Shown here one piece after another: positions 35,893-43,590 of a stretch of DNA of 64,000 nt; within the stretch, counting starts at the first letter, position 1, and each line of letters starts with the position of its first letter. Under the pieces are notes generated by a model, which was not told the origin of the DNA, did no database searches, and was given only the letters and a program-made list of their open reading frames with translations. This DNA is from Sphingobacterium sp. xlx-96 (GTDB lineage: Bacteria > Bacteroidota > Bacteroidia > Sphingobacteriales > Sphingobacteriaceae), in assembly GCF_011007365.1 (NCBI RefSeq), contig NZ_WFKM01000012.1, positions 1-64,000 on the forward strand, in the 5' to 3' direction. The position numbers and the translations under genes are program-made.

Positions 35893-35918
35893 GTGGTGTT
35901 TCTTTAAAGAAACACCAC
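35893..35918 (-). terminator. 26-nt perfect palindromic hairpin
   Basis: GTGGTGTTTC (35893-35902) pairs with GAAACACCAC (35909-35918) around TTTAAA. The T-run lies on the minus-strand side (complement of 35886-35892), so it fits a minus-strand terminator, although the gene before it is on the plus strand. See the related hairpins at 25558 and 52310. Confidence 0.7.
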
Positions 35919-36111
35919 CTACTATTAATCCAGCTATGGATAACAAGAACAACGATAGTAGCCAATGCTATAATACCATGGCTTCAAATAGATTGTTTGC
36001 TCATAGAACAGTAACAACCAGAAAACGTTTAAAACAATTTTCATTTAAAAACACAACCTTTATCCCTCTTGAGCGTTAGTGGGAATATTGACAGGATTAA
36101 AACCATAAACG

Positions 36112-36492
36112 ATGAGAAATATAGATACATCAATTACGAGATATAGCCTAGGGCTCATCGTATTCAGTGTAATACCCGTAAAGCGCGATGAGGACTATCC
36201 ATCTGCGAATGACGACGAGGAATATGTGGACGATAGTCAAGATACTAATAAGGATCCGGTTATAGGTGGTGCCGATGATGTATATCGGGATAATCCATCT
36301 AAAAGTTTACGTGATTCGGATCTTGTCGATGCTGATCCACTGCAGGAAGAACGAGGTGTGCCTCCAGAAAATGATGCAGATAATAAAGAAATAGAAGATG
36401 AGGACATCGCAACGCCTTATGAAGGCGACCAAAAGGATGCCAGCTTACACACGCTCAAAGAGGATGGTGACTCCTTGGACACCAATCAATAA
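36112..36492 (+). CDS. acidic low-complexity protein, 126 aa
   Basis: After a short N-terminus with one weak hydrophobic stretch, the protein is strongly Asp and Glu rich (EDYPSANDDEEYVDDSQD, IEDEDIA), probably disordered. No family is recognised. It lies alone between two intergenic stretches of 160-200 bp. It resembles acidic stress proteins in composition only. Confidence 0.5.
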   Translation: MRNIDTSITRYSLGLIVFSVIPVKRDEDYPSANDDEEYVDDSQDTNKDPVIGGADDVYRDNPSKSLRDSDLVDADPLQEERGVPPENDADNKEIEDEDIATPYEGDQKDASLHTLKEDGDSLDTNQ

Positions 36493-36656
36493 TCGCTGAA
36501 TAGGGCTCATCATTTCTAACCTTCCTAATTCTTAGATTATTTTTTTCGCTTTGATTCGAGGTTGAACTAGCGCCCTACAAAAAAAATGACAAGGGAGATC
36601 TATTTGGTATTGCCATAAAATAGGTCTACCTTACATCCAAACTACACATCTATCAC

Positions 36657-38789
36657 ATGACTGAAAAAAACTCGATGAGTTCAAATTCTTTACATCCAAT
36701 TGCGGTGAAAGCGCATGGGCAGTTTATAATAGCTGATATTACAAAAAAAATAATAGCTGTTAGTGAAAACTTATTGCCTATTGGAATAGATGTAAATCAT
36801 GTGATAGGTAGTGAACTCGAAGCTTTTCTTCAACACCGATTTTCGTCTTTACACGAGCTGTCTTCGCTATTAAGTGACCCTTCCAAAATCAGCCCTAGTG
36901 GAAGAACTTTTGTTATAAAAGATGATATAACGGCTTACTATCTGCATGTGCATAAAACAGCGGAACAGTTATTCATCTGGATAGAAGAAAAGGTATCCGA
37001 AATTATATTTTCTTCTGAAATGAATGACTTCACAACGGTTGATACGGACACACAGTCCTCCATATGGTGTCAACTATTGGAAAATATACAACATATAACA
37101 GAATCCGATAACGTACTCGTGGCGCAGATTTTTGAAGATCGTACAAGCCGGATAATAGCGACGACAGATAAAGAGTTTGCATACCTAGAGAAACTATTTG
37201 CGAAGAGCTTTATCTCACAGGAACTATATGAGTTCTTTTTAAAGAACGAACTGATGTATATCCCTAACATGCAGAGACGTCAGCAAATAATCTTTTGTCA
37301 GGAGGCTGTGCAGACTATTCCCCTTGAATACTTGCCGCTACCCCAACAACCTAGATTCTCTAATTTAACTGCTGCAAAATCGACTTTCACCATCCCTATA
37401 ATAATAAACAAAAGCCTATGGGGAATCGTAGTGTGTCTCCATCGAAGTCCTAAGCAAATAGATTATCAAAAGAGGATGCTTTGTCAACTATTGGTACAAA
37501 ATGCCTCGATACGACACGACGAGATTTTGCAGAAGAAAGGAATTGAATTTGATAAGATTATTAAGGAGACAAAAAAGGAATTTGATGATCATGTTACGGA
37601 TGGCCGATCGCTGAATTATTGTTTAGTACAACATATCGAGCGTATATCAAAACTAGCAAAAGCAGATGGTGTAGCTATTTATCATTATGGCGTGATCCGT
37701 AAATACGGTAGCACCCCTTCTAACATACAAATCAATCAAACTATCGATCTGATAAAACAACTCGATAAAAAGATTTTTAAAGACAACAATTTCAGACTTA
37801 AACGAAAACATCTTTTTACTGCGCCACTACCTATCGCCGGAGTTGCTGCCCTAAAGGTTGCCAATGACCAAGAGCACGTCATACTATGGTTTAGAAATGA
37901 AAGCAAAACTGCGCTGATGGAAATATGCGAACCTCTGGATGGCGATAACCAGGTGAAAAGTAAATGGGGCTTTCACCTAAAAGAAACAGAAATAGTGGAT
38001 ACCGCACCATTTTGGGATGAAGGAGATCTCTCTTTTATCCGGAGTCTTGACAAAATGATTACGAAAACGGTGCTCTTAGCAGCCAAGGAAGAAGCACTAA
38101 TCAACCAGATGTTGATCACTACGAATAATGAACTGGAAATGATCACATACACCCTCTCTCACGATCTTAAAAACCCTTTATCGGTTGCCAAACTAAGTAC
38201 GCAATTATTGCTAAGAAAACCTGATATATCGAGAGAAGTTCAAAATGAATGCATTTCAAATATACAAGCAGGCTTGGAAAGCATGGAAAGTCTAATCAAT
38301 AAAACGGTCGCTTTTATGCGATCCAAACATACTTCCATCAAAAAAGAACAGATCGCTATACATCCGATGATAATTAAATTGTTCGAGGACAGCAAAAGGA
38401 TCAATAACAATCTAAATTGTAAGCTAGAAGTCAGTGAGTTAACCCCTATCTATGGTGAAAAAAGTACGTTAAAACAGATTTTTTCCAATATTATAGATAA
38501 CTCTGTTAAATTTAGCGGAGGCGAAGCTCCTGTAATTAGAATATCGAGCGACCAACAAGACGAAACAGTAGTATATCGAATAATTGATAATGGTATAGGT
38601 ATACCATCCGATGAATTAAGTATGGTAAAAAATGCGTTTTATAAAGGTAAGAATGCATCAGCATACGCCGGCGCGGGTATAGGGCTTACATTGGTGAACC
38701 AATTGGTAAAGATGCTGGGTGGTTCGCTAGTGATAGAGAGTGCTTTGAATGAAGGGACCTCGGTGACCATAAACTTCCCTATTAAGTAA
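36657..38789 (+). CDS. phytochrome-like sensor histidine kinase lacking the bilin cysteine
   Basis: The 710-residue protein aligns by pattern with the bacteriophytochrome kinase at 59529: PAS (HPIAVKAHGQFIIADI), GAF (about 130-300, LWGIVVCLHRSPKQID), a PHY-like region (about 310-470), HisKA with H502 in TYTLSHDLKNPLS and HATPase with NIIDNSVKFSGG, DNGIGIP and GAGIGLTL. No Cys precedes the PAS domain and no PxSDIP motif is seen in GAF. It therefore probably binds no bilin covalently and may sense another cue. Confidence 0.88.
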   Translation: MTEKNSMSSNSLHPIAVKAHGQFIIADITKKIIAVSENLLPIGIDVNHVIGSELEAFLQHRFSSLHELSSLLSDPSKISPSGRTFVIKDDITAYYLHVHKTAEQLFIWIEEKVSEIIFSSEMNDFTTVDTDTQSSIWCQLLENIQHITESDNVLVAQIFEDRTSRIIATTDKEFAYLEKLFAKSFISQELYEFFLKNELMYIPNMQRRQQIIFCQEAVQTIPLEYLPLPQQPRFSNLTAAKSTFTIPIIINKSLWGIVVCLHRSPKQIDYQKRMLCQLLVQNASIRHDEILQKKGIEFDKIIKETKKEFDDHVTDGRSLNYCLVQHIERISKLAKADGVAIYHYGVIRKYGSTPSNIQINQTIDLIKQLDKKIFKDNNFRLKRKHLFTAPLPIAGVAALKVANDQEHVILWFRNESKTALMEICEPLDGDNQVKSKWGFHLKETEIVDTAPFWDEGDLSFIRSLDKMITKTVLLAAKEEALINQMLITTNNELEMITYTLSHDLKNPLSVAKLSTQLLLRKPDISREVQNECISNIQAGLESMESLINKTVAFMRSKHTSIKKEQIAIHPMIIKLFEDSKRINNNLNCKLEVSELTPIYGEKSTLKQIFSNIIDNSVKFSGGEAPVIRISSDQQDETVVYRIIDNGIGIPSDELSMVKNAFYKGKNASAYAGAGIGLTLVNQLVKMLGGSLVIESALNEGTSVTINFPIK

Positions 38790-38871
38790 GAAATAGGATA
38801 TACATACACACGACGCTCAACTATTCTCGATCTCGCATGTTCAATGGATACATCGTTAAATCAGAAAAGTT

Positions 38872-38982
38872 ATGTTTTTATCCATTTTACTTGGCATTGT
38901 ATTTATAATTGCAGTTTTTTATTTCATTATGCGTTTCAAAAATAGAGGCGAGCTTCATAACAAAAAGAGAAATAGATTATGA
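38872..38982 (+). CDS. tiny single-helix membrane protein, 36 aa
   Basis: An open frame from ATG at 38872 to TGA at 38980-38982 encodes one hydrophobic helix (LSILLGIVFIIAVFYFIM) followed by a basic tail with several Lys and Arg. Tail topology is positive-inside. It overlaps the 3' end of the convergent MscS gene by 6 bp. Support is only composition and placement. Confidence 0.45.
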   Translation: MFLSILLGIVFIIAVFYFIMRFKNRGELHNKKRNRL

Positions 38983-41142
38983 AGAGGCTATTTTGACACC
39001 TCGGGCGTCCATCTCTTTTTGGATAGATTCCAGAAATTGACTTTTGAACTGGTCAATTAATCCAACATTGCTTACACCGACCTGTAACGACAGCTGATAA
39101 TTATCCGCGGTCATCGATTGCGTCCAAATTTTGATCGGTATATTTTTATCCACTTCGTCAAAAGAAGTTATAACTTCTCTCAGCCATCTTTTCCATTCTT
39201 CCAATTCGATCCCTTTTTCTACGGATAACTGCATATTCACACGTATATCGGAGTCGGAAAATGTCCAATTGACCAACCTGCCGGAAAGTAAATCCCCATT
39301 TGGGATAATGACACGAGCTCCTTGATCCGTCAAAAGCGTACTCGAACGAATACCTATTTCCAAGACCTGACCTTTTTTATCCGCCAGCTCTACATAATCT
39401 CCAATTTTGAAAGGCTTTTCAAACACAAGTATAATACCCGATACAAAGTTGTTGATGATATTTTGAAGTCCCAATCCTATCCCTACACTCAGCGCGCCAA
39501 TAATGACAGTCAACTTATCAATGCCCAGTCCTAGAATGCTTATTCCGATTAAAAAGCCAACCACCACGATCAACAGCCTAAAAATTGGAAAAAGAGCCAT
39601 CTTTTTGCTGTGCTGCTCTTTTCCATTCGGGATATCAACTATCTTCTTAAGCGTCTTTTGCAGCCAATTAGCTACTACGATGACTACAACAGCCAGCAAT
39701 AAATTACCATAGGAAAAAGTAATATTCCCCAATTTATGTGCACTGTTAAAAAGCTTATCAAATATAACTGATGCTTCGCGGGTGAGATGTAACCCATTGA
39801 GCAAGACCAATACGACTAAGAGTGCACAGCAGAAGCGAATGATGCGATCAGCTGTAGCACGCATTTGACGTGCGTCAAATCGTCTAAACCAGGATTCCCT
39901 ACCTGATAAGTCGTACTGCTTTTGCAGATCATGGAGCAACATGTCTCTAAAAGCCTGCAATGATAGTCCTTGTAACAATCCAATACCTGCTACCAAACTC
40001 CACATGCGAGCTATATTTAAATAACCCGCCAAGAGTAATATGATGGCTAGAAAATGACCTAAAGCGATCGCAATGCGTGCGTATTTGTGCAGATAGCCGA
40101 TAGGATTATCCAGATCTGTACGTTTCCCAAAACTCCACAATAAATAAATTCCAGCTAAATTTGCAATACCGGCACTTACTTTGGTCCAATCGGATTCGGA
40201 CAACATTAGATTGCTAAACACTATTGCAGCGTAATACACAAACGTAAAGAGTAAGATTCTCTTCTTTAAAACGGAGAGCTCCTGGTAAAGAATCAGACAT
40301 AGAAAGATAAATATAAGGAGATAACTAACTTCCAATACAACAACTGGCAGCATCAAGTTCGTAAAGGGTAGTAATATCAAAAATAAAATCAACGATTTTA
40401 GGATGGGTATCCATATGGGATCATTCTTATGGATGGGCAATTCTTCTGGATTCTCAGGGGCTCTTCTTCCTATTTTAAATATCCAGTAAAAGTAAAAGAA
40501 GCTTATTAATAGGACAAATAGGCGGTTACTCCAGGAAGGCATATCAAAATAGGTTAATGAAGCCCCGTCCTTAATCCAATTTTTTTCCATCGTCTTCAAA
40601 ATGTGCTGTCCGGAGGAACGACTTTTATTTACTACTTGCATCGCTAGCAGCTCCTCTCTCCGTCTGAGGGTAGATTCTTGAAGATATTCCACCTCTTGAT
40701 GCAGTCGTTCCAATCGTGTCTCCATACGGAGAAGTGAATCGGACAAATTGGGGATCTGTACTTTAAGAGAATCACTGATTGCTAATTCAACCAATCCTAT
40801 CGTATCATTGGAATTCTGCTTCTTCCGTATGATTTCCTCCTTCAAACGAGCTTCGTGCAGCATCTGCCCTAAATCTTTTAGGGGTCTCTGCATGTCAGAT
40901 AGAAAGTGCAGTGCACTGTCTATAAATAAAGTATCCGATAGGTTCTTTGTCCAGGATAGTCTACGCTTCACGCTGTCCACTTCTCCAGACCATTGATTTA
41001 GCAGTCCTTGCCATTGCTGGACCTCCGTTCCGGACAATTCTTCTTTTACAAAATTTGAGCTATCTATAGTGGAATCAATAATCTGTGCTCCACAATACAC
41101 CATAAACAGATTCAGAACGAAACAAACCAGAAACTTCTTCAT
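38977..41142 (-). CDS. MscS-family mechanosensitive channel with large N-terminal extension
   Basis: The 721-residue protein has a signal peptide, a periplasmic coiled-coil region (about 25-185), roughly ten membrane helices, and a C-terminal MscS core with LTVIIGALSVGIGLGLQNII, FEKPFKIGDYVEL and RVIIPNGDLL. This is the MscK/MscM-like large form. It should open on hypo-osmotic shock. The next gene upstream (41154) lies 11 bp away and shares its direction. Confidence 0.93.
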   Translation of the reverse strand: MKKFLVCFVLNLFMVYCGAQIIDSTIDSSNFVKEELSGTEVQQWQGLLNQWSGEVDSVKRRLSWTKNLSDTLFIDSALHFLSDMQRPLKDLGQMLHEARLKEEIIRKKQNSNDTIGLVELAISDSLKVQIPNLSDSLLRMETRLERLHQEVEYLQESTLRRREELLAMQVVNKSRSSGQHILKTMEKNWIKDGASLTYFDMPSWSNRLFVLLISFFYFYWIFKIGRRAPENPEELPIHKNDPIWIPILKSLILFLILLPFTNLMLPVVVLEVSYLLIFIFLCLILYQELSVLKKRILLFTFVYYAAIVFSNLMLSESDWTKVSAGIANLAGIYLLWSFGKRTDLDNPIGYLHKYARIAIALGHFLAIILLLAGYLNIARMWSLVAGIGLLQGLSLQAFRDMLLHDLQKQYDLSGRESWFRRFDARQMRATADRIIRFCCALLVVLVLLNGLHLTREASVIFDKLFNSAHKLGNITFSYGNLLLAVVVIVVANWLQKTLKKIVDIPNGKEQHSKKMALFPIFRLLIVVVGFLIGISILGLGIDKLTVIIGALSVGIGLGLQNIINNFVSGIILVFEKPFKIGDYVELADKKGQVLEIGIRSSTLLTDQGARVIIPNGDLLSGRLVNWTFSDSDIRVNMQLSVEKGIELEEWKRWLREVITSFDEVDKNIPIKIWTQSMTADNYQLSLQVGVSNVGLIDQFKSQFLESIQKEMDARGVKIASS

Positions 41143-41153
41143 TCGATATACAT

Positions 41154-41813
41154 TTATACATTAAAGTCCATACCTGAATTAAGCAAATTGCTAACATCCC
41201 TTAAAAAACGATTCACCTCTCCCCCAACCATACGCCGCATCCCGCTAAAAGCCAAATCTCCCAGTTTTCCTCCAGGAGGAGTATAACTAAACACAAAATC
41301 CATTACTGTGACCTGCGGCGCCACGCCCTCACGCAGCTCAATACGCGCAGTGTGGTATATAAATGCATCTTGACGAGCTGACCATCCTAAGAACTCATTT
41401 TCCTTTTCCTTAACGACAAACAGTTCGCTTATAAAAGATTTTCCGAGTATCTCCCAATGTGTCTTTTCTATATCGAGCGCCTTGGCGCCTTTCAGCCAAG
41501 GCAACAATTGCTTTAGATTCCTGAGATCGTGAAAAAATGAAAAGACCTGCTCAGGGGTGCGTTGGATGATGAGCTGTTCTTTAAAGTTAACCTGCCCATG
41601 ATTCGTATTTAATCGACGTAGAGTCGACAAAAAAGGCACTTTACCTGTGGCTGCGATATAAAGCAATAGGCCTCCAGATGCTAATCGCCAAAGGGATGGC
41701 GCACGCTTATTACTACCCCGCAACAATCGCTGGCCAGCATATAATGCCAATAGTCGGAATAACTCATCCTGTAAACTTTCATTTCTTGATTTGACTAAAC
41801 TTCTAATTTCCAT
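41154..41813 (-). CDS. SRPBCC-family membrane-associated protein
   Basis: The 219-residue protein has an N-terminal helical part with one hydrophobic stretch (WRLASGGLLLYIAATG) and a C-terminal SRPBCC domain (FKEQLIIQRTPEQVFSFFHD, LRNLKQLLPW, VTVMDFVFSYTPPGG). Similar two-part proteins are common in stress islands of soil bacteria. Ligand unknown. Confidence 0.85.
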   Translation of the reverse strand: MEIRSLVKSRNESLQDELFRLLALYAGQRLLRGSNKRAPSLWRLASGGLLLYIAATGKVPFLSTLRRLNTNHGQVNFKEQLIIQRTPEQVFSFFHDLRNLKQLLPWLKGAKALDIEKTHWEILGKSFISELFVVKEKENEFLGWSARQDAFIYHTARIELREGVAPQVTVMDFVFSYTPPGGKLGDLAFSGMRRMVGGEVNRFLRDVSNLLNSGMDFNV

Positions 41814-41855
41814 AACAAACCGGATTTAATTCTTAAAGGTTATTTCATCCCCCAA

Positions 41856-42032
41856 TTATCCGTCCCTCATTACTGGATAATCAGCTTTAATCTCTACAAT
41901 ATCAGTTCTTTCTTTGGAAGTGCTGCGGCATCCTCTGACCCACATAACTAGGACCAATAGTGCAACAATGGAAAGGATTGACCATAGATACCATCCTGAA
42001 CTATTATTTCGTCTAATATTAGAATGTGGCAT
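41856..42032 (-). CDS. tiny single-helix membrane protein, 58 aa
   Basis: An open minus-strand frame from ATG (complement of 42030-42032) to TAA (complement of 41856-41858) encodes a polar start, the helix WYLWSILSIVALLVLVMWVRG and a short charged tail in pieces. The helix resembles that of the protein at 42599-42898 (SWWIWLLLILVLLVLLIMW), and the two flank the PRC-barrel gene. This supports both as real. Confidence 0.6.
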   Translation of the reverse strand: MPHSNIRRNNSSGWYLWSILSIVALLVLVMWVRGCRSTSKERTDIVEIKADYPVMRDG

Positions 42033-42041
42033 AAAACTTTA

Positions 42042-42587
42042 TTAATCGTGTCTAGGCCCCACACGCCCGCCTCTTTGCCATTCATCGCCTTCGGTATACT
42101 CTTTAAATGAACTTTCTAAAACTTTATGTACGGCCAACTCCATACTCGAATTTATCCGATCCGAATCATACGATGGTAGATCCATGATTTGCCTTAAAGT
42201 AATAGGAATTATTACGATGCCTTGCTCACAGAATGATTTAGTCCCATCGTGTAGTGGAATATTTTCAGGATGATCCGAGTCATCCATTATGCTTGCCGAA
42301 ATATTGTCCGATGCCGTATTGCTCTCCTCACGAAACTCTGTAATCCTTATCGGTATCAGGATCTGTTTTTCAAGTCCCGCAGCAAAATTTTCATAGTCTA
42401 CATCTATTACGATGTAATGAACGCGGCATGATGAGGGATCAAAAAGCAATTCAATGACCTCGCCGATCTTTCTGCCTTGTGTATCTTGAACATCCCAACC
42501 TCTAATATCAGGTTCACCATCCACAACTTCGTAATCACTACCAGTCAATTCCGTAAGGCGATTATATTTATTTTCCTCTCGTGCCAT
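42042..42587 (-). CDS. PRC-barrel domain protein
   Basis: About 181 residues from MAREENKYN (42593 is an alternative start). The PRC-barrel is visible as YEVVDGEPDIRGWDV, GRKIGEVIELLFDP and YIVIDVDYENF, followed by a second beta-rich half with GIVIIPITLRQI. These domains occur in stress proteins, RNA maturation and photosynthetic reaction centres. Placement between tiny membrane proteins suggests a stress role. Confidence 0.88.
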   Translation of the reverse strand: MAREENKYNRLTELTGSDYEVVDGEPDIRGWDVQDTQGRKIGEVIELLFDPSSCRVHYIVIDVDYENFAAGLEKQILIPIRITEFREESNTASDNISASIMDDSDHPENIPLHDGTKSFCEQGIVIIPITLRQIMDLPSYDSDRINSSMELAVHKVLESSFKEYTEGDEWQRGGRVGPRHD

Positions 42588-42598
42588 AATCATATATA

Positions 42599-42898
42599 TT
42601 AAATTACCTTATTATATCGGTGTGCGCCCTGAAATACCACAATCTGTACATTAACCTCAGGGGCTTTAATCTCCGGAGCATTAAAGTCTATTCTGTCCCA
42701 GTCTGGTTCAGTAGTAGTTATAGCTTCCGTTTGATCAGAGGCTAGATTAGCGCTGGTGTCTATAGACATTTTATCCGTAGACGGATAGGGATTATCTCCC
42801 CTTATCCACATAATTAATAAAACCAGCAGGACCAGTATTAGCAATAACCATATCCACCAAGACGTAGGCTTTTTTCTTTTTACTTCTAAATGTGCCAT
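42599..42898 (-). CDS. small single-helix membrane protein, 99 aa
   Basis: From MAHLEVKRKK the protein has a basic start, one strong membrane helix (WWIWLLLILVLLVLLIMW), and an external Ser, Thr, Asp rich segment ending in a short beta stretch (VNVQIVVFQG). A longer start at 42946 would overlap the pdeM start. It is 12 bp before the PRC-barrel gene. Function unknown. Confidence 0.65.
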   Translation of the reverse strand: MAHLEVKRKKPTSWWIWLLLILVLLVLLIMWIRGDNPYPSTDKMSIDTSANLASDQTEAITTTEPDWDRIDFNAPEIKAPEVNVQIVVFQGAHRYNKVI

Positions 42899-42942
42899 AT
42901 CAATCTTTTTTTGTTGAATGAACACGTACCATTGATAAAAGT

Positions 42943-43590
42943 TCAAAAGATCTCTATAACGCCATTACCGACAACAGCAAATAATCGACTGTAAGCGGTG
43001 TCTTTTAGGATGTATAACCCGGTCCAACGACCAAATGCGGGAAGTATAAATACATTATCCTGCAGAGCGAAACAGGGCAAACGAAATAACTGTCTCCCTC
43101 GACCCTGTATCTGTATACCCGGATGAAGATGGCCCACGATATTCAATGTCTTTATAGGAATGTCGGTCAAGGGTTCGTGCGATAGAATAAAGTGATCCCC
43201 AAGCCGGAGGTAATCTACCACTTGAAGGGGAAGCTGATGTAATAGTGCTTCGGGAAGAATATCGTGATTGCCCTTGGTAAGAACAAAAGCTATCTCCTTA
43301 AATTGTTGTAAATAGACCACGAATTCGTCCCACTCTCTATTCCAGGTAGAATGAAAGAGATCTCCTAAGAAAACAACGCGCTGCACTGTAAGATGCTCTA
43401 GTATACGCGTGAGACGATCGAATTCCTCTTGCAACTGCATAGGGGGAACAAAAAAACCTTCCTGCCTGAAATGTCCTAGCTTGCCCAGATGCCAGTCCGA
43501 AAGTACAAGTGTCTGGTGCTCGGGTATGTATAGGACTTTCTGCGCGAATAAAAGCATATTGATGCCCTGCCAATCTATTTGTTTTGTCAT
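42943..43590 (-). CDS. pdeM: ligase-associated DNA damage response endonuclease PdeM
   Basis: The 215-residue calcineurin-like metallophosphoesterase has LSDWHLGKLGHF, FLGDLFHS, TKGNHD and GHLHPG, the full set of metal-binding motifs. PdeM-type enzymes accompany the ligase-helicase-exonuclease cassette encoded just upstream. The start shares one base with the helicase stop (TAATG). Confidence 0.94.
   Translation of the reverse strand: MTKQIDWQGINMLLFAQKVLYIPEHQTLVLSDWHLGKLGHFRQEGFFVPPMQLQEEFDRLTRILEHLTVQRVVFLGDLFHSTWNREWDEFVVYLQQFKEIAFVLTKGNHDILPEALLHQLPLQVVDYLRLGDHFILSHEPLTDIPIKTLNIVGHLHPGIQIQGRGRQLFRLPCFALQDNVFILPAFGRWTGLYILKDTAYSRLFAVVGNGVIEIF

Noticed and set aside
35711..35965. hydrophobic 84-codon minus-strand frame
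   Set aside because: Its hydrophobicity comes from the complement of Lys/Glu codons of the 53-aa gene, and it crosses the hairpin at 35893-35918.
35937..36080. 46-codon plus-strand frame after the hairpin
   Set aside because: Low-complexity, no conservation evidence and no nearby ribosome site or promoter.
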